Below, in pieces: positions 35,634 through 42,830 of a stretch of DNA of 64,000 nt. The DNA comes from Bhargavaea beijingensis (lineage in GTDB: Bacteria > Bacillota > Bacilli > Bacillales_A > Planococcaceae). The position numbers and the translations under genes were made by a program. The stretch lies in the NCBI RefSeq assembly GCF_900101985.1, contig NZ_FNAR01000007.1:1-64000 (forward strand), read 5' to 3'. The notes beneath the pieces are model-generated. The model was not told the origin of the DNA. It searched no databases and saw only the letters and a list, made by a program, of their open reading frames with translations. Position 1 is the stretch's first letter; each line of letters starts with the position of its first letter.

Positions 35634-37175
35634 ATGACAGTGAAAACAAACGAGAACGAACGTCTTGAAAGGTCACTGGAACAGATTTATGCGGGGGGAC
35701 ATGCGAAATATCATGAAAAGCAGAAGGAACAGGGCAAACTTTTTGTGAGGGACCGCCTCAAGCTGCTGTTTGACAACGGAGAGTACACGGAAGATGCCCG
35801 GTTTGCCAACGTTGAAGCCGGAGATTTGCCGGCGGACGGAGTCGTGACTGCCACAGGCAAGGTCGGGGGGAAGACCGTTTGTGTCATGGCGAACGATTCT
35901 ACGGTGAAGGCCGGATCATGGGGGGCGCGGACGGTTGAAAAAATCATCCGCATCCAGGAAACGGCAGAACAGCTGAAAGTCCCGCTCCTTTACCTTGTCG
36001 ACTCGGCCGGGGCGCGTATCACCGACCAGCTGGACATGTTCCCGAACCGCAGGGGGGCGGGGCGGATTTTCCATAACCAGGTGCGCCTTTCCGGGGTCAT
36101 CCCGCAGATCTGCCTTTTGTTCGGACCGTCTGCGGCAGGCGGTGCCTATATCCCGGCTTTCTGTGACATCGTGATCATGGTGGACGGAAATGCCTCGATG
36201 TACCTCGGGTCCCCGAGGATGGCGGCGGAAGTGATCGGCGAAAAGGTAACGTTAGAAGAGATGGGCGGTGCCCGCATGCACTGCACGGTCAGCGGATGCG
36301 GAGACTGGCTTGCAGCGGATGAACAGGAAGCGATTGAAGCTGCGAAAGAGTACCTGGGCTTTTTCCCGTCCAACTTCGCCGGGAAACCGGAAGTCAAGAC
36401 ACCGGTTCCGGCAGCCGAAGGCCGGACGCTCGGTGAAATCATCCCTGAAAATCAGAACGCGCCTTTCGATATGTATGAGGCAATTGACAGATTGATTGAT
36501 GAAGGAAGCTTTTTCGAAATCAAGAAGTTGTTCGCTCCGGAGCTGATCACCGGGCTCGCACGCATTGAAGGCCGGCCGGTCGGCATCATAGCGAACCAGC
36601 CGAAAGTCAAGGGTGGCGTCCTCTTTGTCGACTCGTCGGACAAAGGCGCAAAGTTCATTTCGCTCTGTGATGCATTTTCCATACCGCTTCTGTTCCTGGC
36701 GGATGTGCCGGGCTTTATGATCGGGACAAAGGTCGAGCGTGCAGGAATCATCCGCCACGGTGCCAAACTCATCTCTGCGATGAGTTCCGCGACGGTGCCG
36801 AAGATTTCCGTCATCGTCCGCAAGGCGTACGGCGCAGGGCTGTACGCAATGGCCGGCCCTGCTTTTGAGCCGGATGCCTGCATCGCGCTGCCGTCGGCAC
36901 AGATTGCCGTCATGGGCCCTGAAGCGGCGGTCAACGCTGTGTATTCGAATAAGATCCAAGCCATCGAGGATCCGAAAGAGCGGATCCGGTTCATTCAGGA
37001 AAAACGTGCGGAGTATAAGGAACAGATTGATATCTATAAGTTGGCATCCGAGATGATCATCGATGATATCGTTTCGCCCGAAAACCTCCGTTCGGAACTG
37101 GCATCCAGGTACAGCTGCTATGCCACAAAAGAAGTTGTGCCACCTCTTCGCAAGCACCCGGTCAATCCGGTATAA
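35634..37175 (+). CDS. Acyl-CoA carboxylase carboxyltransferase (beta) subunit
   Basis: A 513-residue carboxyltransferase with N- and C-terminal crotonase-like halves, similar to PccB/MccB/YngE. Typical blocks are RLKLLFD, VDSAGARITDQ and PSAAGGAYIPAFCD in the first half, then GVLFVDSSDKGAKFI, DVPGFMIGTKVERAGIIRHG and RKAYGAGLYAMAGPAF. The substrate could be propionyl-, methylcrotonyl- or another acyl-CoA; the tripartite layout and YngE likeness slightly favour methylcrotonyl-CoA. No HMG-CoA lyase or acyl-CoA dehydrogenase is nearby. A terminator follows. Confidence 0.9.
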   Translation: MTVKTNENERLERSLEQIYAGGHAKYHEKQKEQGKLFVRDRLKLLFDNGEYTEDARFANVEAGDLPADGVVTATGKVGGKTVCVMANDSTVKAGSWGARTVEKIIRIQETAEQLKVPLLYLVDSAGARITDQLDMFPNRRGAGRIFHNQVRLSGVIPQICLLFGPSAAGGAYIPAFCDIVIMVDGNASMYLGSPRMAAEVIGEKVTLEEMGGARMHCTVSGCGDWLAADEQEAIEAAKEYLGFFPSNFAGKPEVKTPVPAAEGRTLGEIIPENQNAPFDMYEAIDRLIDEGSFFEIKKLFAPELITGLARIEGRPVGIIANQPKVKGGVLFVDSSDKGAKFISLCDAFSIPLLFLADVPGFMIGTKVERAGIIRHGAKLISAMSSATVPKISVIVRKAYGAGLYAMAGPAFEPDACIALPSAQIAVMGPEAAVNAVYSNKIQAIEDPKERIRFIQEKRAEYKEQIDIYKLASEMIIDDIVSPENLRSELASRYSCYATKEVVPPLRKHPVNPV

Positions 37176-37188
37176 TAGGACTGCAACA

Positions 37189-37214
37189 AGGCCTGCCCTA
37201 TCGGCGGGCCTTTT
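37189..37214 (+). terminator. Terminator after the acyl-CoA carboxylase operon
   Basis: AAGGCCTGCC pairs with GGCGGGCCTT (one mismatch), loop CTATC, followed by TTTT. Confidence 0.8.
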
Positions 37215-37361
37215 CGATGGGGAAAGGAGCTCCAAAACCTGTCCGGCTTGCGGTGAATGGAAAAGCAACTGAAACTGTCCAAAAATAAGCCTGTGGAGAG
37301 CTATATCAACCTTTGTAGACAGCAACAGTCGAAAAGGGGGGGCGTAGAAGCAGGAATCATC

Positions 37362-37389
37362 TTGCATAGATAATTGCCTTTTCTATATT
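37362..37389 (+). promoter_or_regulatory. Candidate promoter of the panE-like gene
   Basis: TTGCAT, 16 bases, TATATT, ending 27 bases before the start codon. Confidence 0.5.
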
Positions 37390-37416
37390 GTCTATGTTTT
37401 AAGGAGCAGATTGGCG

Positions 37417-38322
37417 ATGAGGATCAATGTAGCTGGCGCCGGGGCCATCGGGATGCTGATCGGTGCCCGCCTTGCCGAAGTCGGATTCGATGTCCGGATG
37501 ATTACGAGAACTGCTAAGCAGGCAGCGGCGATCCGTGATGAAGGGATTCTGCTTTCGAAGGGAAATGAGAAAAAGGTCTTCAGTGTAGGGGCGACAGCAA
37601 GTTCCGAAGCTGGCATAGAAGACGGCCTGACCATACTGGCGATGAAGTCTTATGACCTTGAACCATTTCTTGAGGAACTAAACGGAAAGCTTGGGGAAGC
37701 ACCGCTGCTGTTTATACAAAACGGCGTGTCGCATTTGTCTCTGCCCGCGCGTTTCCGGGATCGGCCGATTGCATTTGGGACGGTCGAGCATGGTTCCAGG
37801 AAAACCGGCCCCCGTTCGGTTGAGCACACCGGAACGGGACCACTCCGGATTTCGCCTGCTACTGATGATTTCACCCCTTTTCACCCGCTGTTGACCGCCC
37901 ATTCTCCGACTTTCCCCGTTGTCCGTGCAGAAGAGGGGCCGGGGCAGCTTCTCATGAAAAAGGCAGTGAAGAACTGTCTGATTAACCCGGTGACGGCTGT
38001 AGCCGGTGTCAGGAATGGGATGCTGGCAGAAGATCCGGACCTCCGAGCATTGCTTGGCCGGATGCACGCGGAACTTGCTGAGGCATTTCCGGAGATTGCA
38101 GGCGAGGTGACACTGGGCGAGGTGTTTGATCTCTGCCGGAAAACAGCGGACAACACCTCTTCGATGCTGGCCGATCTCATGGCGGGAAGAAAGACGGAAG
38201 CCGATTCAATCATGGGCGGTGTAATTGTGCTTGCACAGGAGCGCTGCGCGTCTCTTCCGTCAGTGACGGCACTGTATGACCTTGTCCGTTCATTGGAAAG
38301 GAGGGGAGACCGGCATGGCTGA
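37417..38322 (+). CDS. panE: 2-dehydropantoate 2-reductase (ketopantoate reductase) family
   Basis: A 301-residue NADPH-dependent reductase. It starts with the Rossmann motif VAGAGAIGMLIGARLAEVG, has FIQNGVSH in the middle and the catalytic lysine region LMKKAVKNCLINPVTAV. It reduces ketopantoate to pantoate in coenzyme A synthesis; B. subtilis has ylbQ/panE in the same neighbourhood. ATG 37417 is chosen over TTG 37411 because of its spacing from AAGGAG. It overlaps the next gene by eight bases. Confidence 0.85.
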   Translation: MRINVAGAGAIGMLIGARLAEVGFDVRMITRTAKQAAAIRDEGILLSKGNEKKVFSVGATASSEAGIEDGLTILAMKSYDLEPFLEELNGKLGEAPLLFIQNGVSHLSLPARFRDRPIAFGTVEHGSRKTGPRSVEHTGTGPLRISPATDDFTPFHPLLTAHSPTFPVVRAEEGPGQLLMKKAVKNCLINPVTAVAGVRNGMLAEDPDLRALLGRMHAELAEAFPEIAGEVTLGEVFDLCRKTADNTSSMLADLMAGRKTEADSIMGGVIVLAQERCASLPSVTALYDLVRSLERRGDRHG

Positions 38323-38707
38323 CTACTTCTTTGCTGCGGCGGGATTTCTGATTGCGTTCCCGGCAGTTGCATTTTTCTTTTTTTTCACCGTGTTCACCCG
38401 GCTGTATAAGGATCCGTCAAAGGGGTTCAGCAGGGCGGCAGATTGCACGACCTTTCTGCTATTGCCCGCTGTGCCGGCTGTGGTGGAGGCATTTACCGGT
38501 TATCAGACGGAATTCTACCTGGCTATGGCGGTAATCGTGTTTGCGCTTTATATGACTTATCGGGAACGCAAGACGGAACACGATTTCGAAATCGGCCCGC
38601 TTCTGCGGAAAATCTGGCGTCTGTTGTTTCTGATCCTTTCGGCAGCCTACCTGGCAGCATCGGTCATCGGGACCGGGGTCATGATTGCCGATTATATTGG
38701 CAGATGA
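38315..38707 (+). CDS. DUF3397 membrane protein
   Basis: A 130-residue protein with four hydrophobic helices (about 4-24, 45-62, 66-81 and 103-126). It has a strong GGAAAGGAGGGGAG site within the end of the panE-like gene, so the two are coupled. DUF3397 genes are commonly found just before the bshC/mraZ region in Bacillales. Function unknown. Confidence 0.8.
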   Translation: MADYFFAAAGFLIAFPAVAFFFFFTVFTRLYKDPSKGFSRAADCTTFLLLPAVPAVVEAFTGYQTEFYLAMAVIVFALYMTYRERKTEHDFEIGPLLRKIWRLLFLILSAAYLAASVIGTGVMIADYIGR

Positions 38708-38737
38708 GCGGAATTTTTTCATTCGGCGGATCGGGAA

Positions 38738-38746
38738 TGCTATAAT
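38738..38746 (+). promoter_or_regulatory. Extended -10 promoter element of bshC
   Basis: TGCTATAAT is an exact extended -10. A weak TTCATT lies 17 bases upstream. Confidence 0.6.
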
Positions 38747-38782
38747 CGGATTCGATTAATGAATGCAAATGGGGTTTTCGAC

Positions 38783-40402
38783 ATGGAATTTGAACGACTG
38801 GACATCCGGCCGGCGGGGAAAGTCATGGACGCCTACTTAAATAATCCGGATTTTATCCATACATATTTTGACTATCCGACGGACCGCGCCGGTTATTTGA
38901 GCAGGCTTGAGGAACTGCAAAACCGGTCTTTTGACCGTGCAGGACTGGCCTCTGTAATCCGGAGGTTCATGGGAAACGCCGCAGGGTTATCGGGAAAATC
39001 CGAAGCTCATCTGCAGGAACTTGAGGAAGGGGCGCAGGCAGTTGTCGGAGGACAGCAGGCGGGGCTTCTGACCGGCCCGCTTTATTCGGTGAACAAGGCC
39101 CTGTCCGTCATCGTGGAGGCGCGCCGGCTCCGCGAAAAGCTCGGCACGCCTGTTGTTCCGGTTTTCTGGATTGCAGGTGAAGACCATGATCTGCTGGAAA
39201 TCAACCATGTCTATTCAATATCGGATGAACGTCCGGTTAAACGGCAGTTCCCGGTCCCGTTCGGAGCAAAGACTATGGCATCCGAGACAGCATTCAATCC
39301 CGCCGATATGGAAAGGTTTATACGCGGGGTGTTCCGCGATTATGGTGAGACTGCCTATACTGAAAGCCTGATCGGAACCGTCCTCGGCTGCCTGGAGGGC
39401 AACTCAACCTATACCTCCTTCTTCGCCGCCCTAATGACAAGGCTGTTCAGTGACGAGGGGCTGTTGCTGCTCGATGCGGCCGATCCTGCGTTAAGACAGT
39501 TTGAAAAGCCTTACTTTGAGAACATGGTCCGCCGGTCTGCCGATATCGCAGCGGGGGTGGCGGAAACGGAAGAACGTTTCGGCCGAGACGGCTTTGACAC
39601 TCCCCTCGGCGCTGAAGAGCAGGATGCCCATCTGTTTTATGTGGATACAGGAGAGCGGTTCCTCCTCAAGCGGGAGGAAGGTCGTTTTGTCAACAAACAG
39701 GCAGGATTCTCATTCTCGGAAGATGAGCTGGCAGAGTTGGCTCTTGCACATCCTGAACGGTTCAGCAACAACGTTGTGACCCGGCCGGTCATGCAGGACC
39801 TGGTCATTCCGGTGTTGGCGTTCGTAGGGGGACCCGGCGAAATTGCCTACTGGTCACTGTTGCGTCCGGCGTTCCGGGAAATGGGCATCAAGATGCCGGT
39901 CGTCGTGCCCCGGCAGTCGCTGACATTCATCAGCCGCCTGACCGAGAACCTCCTTGAGGAAACCGGCCTGAGTGCCGGAGACGTACTGGCCGGCATGGCG
40001 CAGGAAAAACAGCGGTCATACATCGAACAGGTCAGCGATCGGGATGCGTCCGGCCGAATCGACCGAATGGAAGAACAGTTGAATGCCGGCTACCGGGAAC
40101 TTGCCGACTCCCTTGAATCCAGGGGACGGCACGTCCGGGAGCTGGTCATGAAGAATATCGGATTCCATGAGCGCCAGTTCAACTACTTGCGGGAGAAGAT
40201 CCGCGAATCAGTCCTTCTCGAGCATGAGACGGCGATTCGCCGATACGACCGCCTTCAAGCGGAACTACTGCCGGAAGGCGGGTTCCAGGAGCGGAAGTAC
40301 TCGCCTTTCCAGTATATGAACGAATACGGTCCGCATTTTATTTCTGATCTTGCGGCAAAAATGAGCGGACAACCGGGAGACCACCACCTGGTCCGCCTCT
40401 GA
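38783..40402 (+). CDS. bshC: Bacillithiol biosynthesis cysteine-adding enzyme BshC
   Basis: A protein of about 539 residues, the family length. It joins cysteine to glucosaminyl-malate in the last step of bacillithiol synthesis. Recognisable parts are the Rossmann-like core with VVGGQQAGLLTGPLYSVNKA and FWIAGEDHDLLEINHV, a long Glu/Arg-rich coiled coil (about 430-500) and the C-terminal PFQYMNEYGPHFI. MEFERLDIRP at 38783 has a GGGG ribosome site; an earlier in-frame ATG lacks one. bshC lies just before mraZ in many Bacillales. Confidence 0.94.
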   Translation: MEFERLDIRPAGKVMDAYLNNPDFIHTYFDYPTDRAGYLSRLEELQNRSFDRAGLASVIRRFMGNAAGLSGKSEAHLQELEEGAQAVVGGQQAGLLTGPLYSVNKALSVIVEARRLREKLGTPVVPVFWIAGEDHDLLEINHVYSISDERPVKRQFPVPFGAKTMASETAFNPADMERFIRGVFRDYGETAYTESLIGTVLGCLEGNSTYTSFFAALMTRLFSDEGLLLLDAADPALRQFEKPYFENMVRRSADIAAGVAETEERFGRDGFDTPLGAEEQDAHLFYVDTGERFLLKREEGRFVNKQAGFSFSEDELAELALAHPERFSNNVVTRPVMQDLVIPVLAFVGGPGEIAYWSLLRPAFREMGIKMPVVVPRQSLTFISRLTENLLEETGLSAGDVLAGMAQEKQRSYIEQVSDRDASGRIDRMEEQLNAGYRELADSLESRGRHVRELVMKNIGFHERQFNYLREKIRESVLLEHETAIRRYDRLQAELLPEGGFQERKYSPFQYMNEYGPHFISDLAAKMSGQPGDHHLVRL

Positions 40403-40455
40403 TCACCGTCCCAACCAGCCTGTACCGCTCTTAACGGTGGTGTCGGGCTGCGGGC

Positions 40456-40494
40456 AAACCGGACCCGGAACAATCGTTCCGGGTCCGGTTTTTT
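40456..40494 (+). terminator. Terminator after bshC
   Basis: AACCGGACCCGGAAC pairs with GTTCCGGGTCCGGTT, followed by six T. Very strong. Confidence 0.95.
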
Positions 40495-40680
40495 ATATTA
40501 TCGGATGGCAAGCGTCTCTTCCCTAACGCTCCTTGAGCGGCCGGCCGCCATGCCTTCCGGGTGACCCCGGCTCAGCAGGCAGTGGTTGCAGGCTGAAGAC
40601 AGCAAAAGACTGCCTATCAGGCTCTGATGAACACATTCCGTCTGCATCCATCATCCTGAAGGGTTTTATGGAAAAGAAAA

Positions 40681-40720
40681 ACTGCAGGCAAAGGAGTAAT
40701 CCGTTTTCTTTGTCTTCAGT
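40681..40720 (-). terminator. Orphan CTGCAGGCAAAG hairpin
   Basis: ACTGCAGGCAAAG pairs with CTTTGTCTTCAGT, two mismatches. The A-rich left flank reads as a T-rich tail on the minus strand. It is another copy of the repeated CTGCAG-type hairpin. Confidence 0.55.
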
Positions 40721-40723
40721 CCG

Positions 40724-40750
40724 GCACCGTCCTTAAAGGGCGGTGCTTTT
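40724..40750 (+). terminator. Second hairpin in the bshC-mraZ gap
   Basis: GCACCG and CGGTGC with inner CC/GG pairs and a TTAAA loop, followed by TTTT. A plausible rho-independent terminator with no obvious gene to serve. Confidence 0.65.
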
Positions 40751-40938
40751 CTTGTCCTTCTGATGGGAGAGAAGAAGCATATTGGACAAGAGATGAGAGT
40801 TGAGGAGAGCCGAAAGTTCGCAAGTGTGGTTTCTATCCGGCGTTACAGGTGTTGCCGCCTGAACTAACTTGAAAATAGGGACGGGAAGACCCACAGTTTC
40901 CGTTACCAAATTGTAATATAAGAGATTTGCAAAAACGG

Positions 40939-40983
40939 GTGGAGGAAAGTGGGGGGATGTGGTACATTAAGTTTACGATGTGG
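40939..40983 (+). promoter_or_regulatory. MraZ-binding direct repeats
   Basis: GTGG occurs at 40939, 40949 and 40959 with an exact 10-base period, and again at 40980, just before the mraZ start. MraZ represses its own operon by binding GTGG/TGGG-type repeats at about 10-base spacing, so this is the probable operator of the dcw cluster. The promoter itself was not confidently placed. Confidence 0.7.
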
Positions 40984-40994
40984 GGTGAAGACAC

Positions 40995-41426
40995 ATGTTC
41001 ATGGGCGAATATCAGCATACGGTTGATGCAAAAGGCCGGCTGATCATTCCGGCGAAGTTCCGCGATGATCTGGACGGCGGATTCGTCGTCACCCGCGGAT
41101 TGGATAAATGCCTGTTCGCTTACACCATGGACGAGTGGAAACGTCTTGAAGAAAAGCTTAAGGCGTTGCCGGTCACCAAAAAAGATGCCCGAGCATTCAC
41201 CCGCTTCTTCTTCTCCGGGGCAACCGAGGTGGAACTTGATAAGCAGGGACGCGTCAATTTACCTGCGAACCTTTTGAGTTATGCCGGCCTCGAGAAGGAT
41301 TGCGTCGTACTCGGGGTTTCCAGCCGGATTGAAATCTGGGCGAAGGATGCCTGGGAAGGTTATTTCGAGGAATCGGAAGACTCCTTTAACGAGATTGCTG
41401 AAAACCTCATTGACTTTGATATTTAA
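40995..41426 (+). CDS. mraZ: Transcriptional regulator MraZ
   Basis: A 143-residue protein made of two AbrB-like halves. Each carries the DKxGR type motif: [13 protein letters not shown] near residue 12 and [13 protein letters not shown] near 82. It is a DNA-binding autorepressor of the division and cell-wall cluster. The gene heads the dcw operon and has its repeat operator upstream. Confidence 0.97.
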   Translation: MFMGEYQHTVDAKGRLIIPAKFRDDLDGGFVVTRGLDKCLFAYTMDEWKRLEEKLKALPVTKKDARAFTRFFFSGATEVELDKQGRVNLPANLLSYAGLEKDCVVLGVSSRIEIWAKDAWEGYFEESEDSFNEIAENLIDFDI

Positions 41427-41453
41427 ACTCACCGATGAAAGAAGGGGACGGAC

Positions 41454-42389
41454 ATGTTCGATCATGTGACCGTGCTGCTGAAAGAGACAGTCGACGGACT
41501 GAATGTCCGTCCTGACGGCCTCTATGTCGACTGCACACTCGGCGGCGGCGGCCATAGTGAATATCTTGTGCAGCAACTTGGAGAAGGCGGACGGCTGATC
41601 TGCTTTGATCAGGATGAAACCGCCATCCGCCATGCGCGTGAGCGCCTGGCGGACCATCTGGACAAGATTATATTCGTCCGATCGAACTTCCGGTACCTGG
41701 AGGAAGAGCTTAGGAATTTGGGCATCACCGGTGTCGATGGTGTGCTCTATGATCTGGGCGTCTCTTCGCCCCAATTCGATACGCCGGAGCGGGGCTTCAG
41801 CTACCGCTATGACGCGCCGCTTGACATGAGAATGGACCAAAGCGCCTCGCTCAGCGCCTATGAAATCGTTAATGAATGGGCCTATGGAGACCTGGTCCGC
41901 ATCTTCTACCGATATGGTGAAGAGAAATTTTCCAAGCAGATTGCCAGGAAAATCGAAGAAGCCAGGAAGGAAAGCCCGATCCGGACCACCTTCGAACTCG
42001 TGGAACTGATCAAGGCAGGCATCCCTGCTGCAGCAAGAAGGAAAGGCGGACATCCTGCAAAGCGGATTTTCCAGGCCATCCGGATCGCCGTCAATGATGA
42101 ATTGGGGGCGGCTGAAGAGTCGCTGCAAGATGCTATCCGGCTGTTGAACAAAGGCGGCCGGATCAGCGTCATTACATTCCACTCGCTGGAGGACCGGCTC
42201 GTCAAGACGATGTTTAAGGAGGCATCTTCGCTTCCTGACCTGCCTCCCAATTTGCCGGTGATTCCCGAAGGCATGGAGCCCGAGCTGAAACTGATTACCA
42301 GAAAACCGATCCTGCCTTCCGAAGAGGAGCTGGAGAGCAACAATCGCTCCCACTCCGCAAAACTCAGAATCGCAGAAAAACAGAGATAA
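41454..42389 (+). CDS. rsmH: 16S rRNA (cytosine1402-N4)-methyltransferase RsmH (MraW)
   Basis: A 311-residue methyltransferase that begins with [14 protein letters not shown] and has the SAM-binding [15 protein letters not shown]. The region [20 protein letters not shown] and HSLEDRLVK are characteristic. It methylates C1402 in the ribosomal P site. It follows mraZ by 27 bases with GAAGGGGACG as ribosome site. Confidence 0.97.
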   Translation: MFDHVTVLLKETVDGLNVRPDGLYVDCTLGGGGHSEYLVQQLGEGGRLICFDQDETAIRHARERLADHLDKIIFVRSNFRYLEEELRNLGITGVDGVLYDLGVSSPQFDTPERGFSYRYDAPLDMRMDQSASLSAYEIVNEWAYGDLVRIFYRYGEEKFSKQIARKIEEARKESPIRTTFELVELIKAGIPAAARRKGGHPAKRIFQAIRIAVNDELGAAEESLQDAIRLLNKGGRISVITFHSLEDRLVKTMFKEASSLPDLPPNLPVIPEGMEPELKLITRKPILPSEEELESNNRSHSAKLRIAEKQR

Positions 42390-42446
42390 TCAATACTCGT
42401 ACACAAAAAGAAACGAGAAAAAACAAACCAAGGGGGACTAGTTTCG

Positions 42447-42830
42447 ATGGCGCTTGAAGCACGCAAGTTTGACCATGCATACATACAGGAACCCGAGATC
42501 ACCCGTGTGCCGGCACCCGCGCCGGATCCGGCGACACAACCGGAACGCAAGAAAAAATGGTTCACAAAAGGCGAAAAAACGCTGTTCGTGGCGTTTGTTG
42601 CCGCAGTGGCCATGTTCGCGGTTATCCTTCTCCAGGCGCAGTCGTCCCTCAGCGAGGTGAACAAGGAGATCCAGCTGATCCAGTCCGATATTACGGAAAC
42701 GGCCAAGCAAAATCATGATTTGTCCATACAGGTGAGCGAAAAATCGACCTACGAGCGCATCTGGGGTAAAGCCCGCGAGCTCGGCCTGTCGCTCAATGAG
42801 AAAAACGTGAAGGTCGTGCCTGGGCAATGA
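42447..42830 (+). CDS. ftsL: Cell division protein FtsL
   Basis: A 127-residue bitopic protein. It has a cytoplasmic N-terminal tail of about 48 residues, one transmembrane helix (LFVAFVAAVAMFAVILLQA, about 49-67), and an extracellular coiled coil with DITETAKQNHDLSIQVSEKS. This matches FtsL in size, topology and position between rsmH and pbpB. It works with DivIC/FtsB and DivIB in the divisome. It overlaps pbpB by four bases. Confidence 0.92.
   Translation: MALEARKFDHAYIQEPEITRVPAPAPDPATQPERKKKWFTKGEKTLFVAFVAAVAMFAVILLQAQSSLSEVNKEIQLIQSDITETAKQNHDLSIQVSEKSTYERIWGKARELGLSLNEKNVKVVPGQ

Larger units (their letters stand above)
40495..40938. other. Non-coding stretch between bshC and mraZ
   Basis: About 440 bases with no credible gene in any frame. 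It holds two hairpins (listed separately) and a purine-rich stretch leading to mraZ. One hairpin is oriented as a minus-strand terminator although no minus-strand gene lies to its right, which hints at a lost gene. No riboswitch or tRNA fold was recognised. Confidence 0.6.

Noticed and set aside
36252-37367. 371-codon open frame antisense to the carboxyltransferase gene
   Set aside because: No family resemblance, no ribosome site, and it covers a clearly coding region and its terminator in reverse.
41259-42353. 364-codon open frame antisense to mraZ/rsmH
   Set aside because: Overlaps two certain genes; the frame is open only because of GC-rich codon bias.
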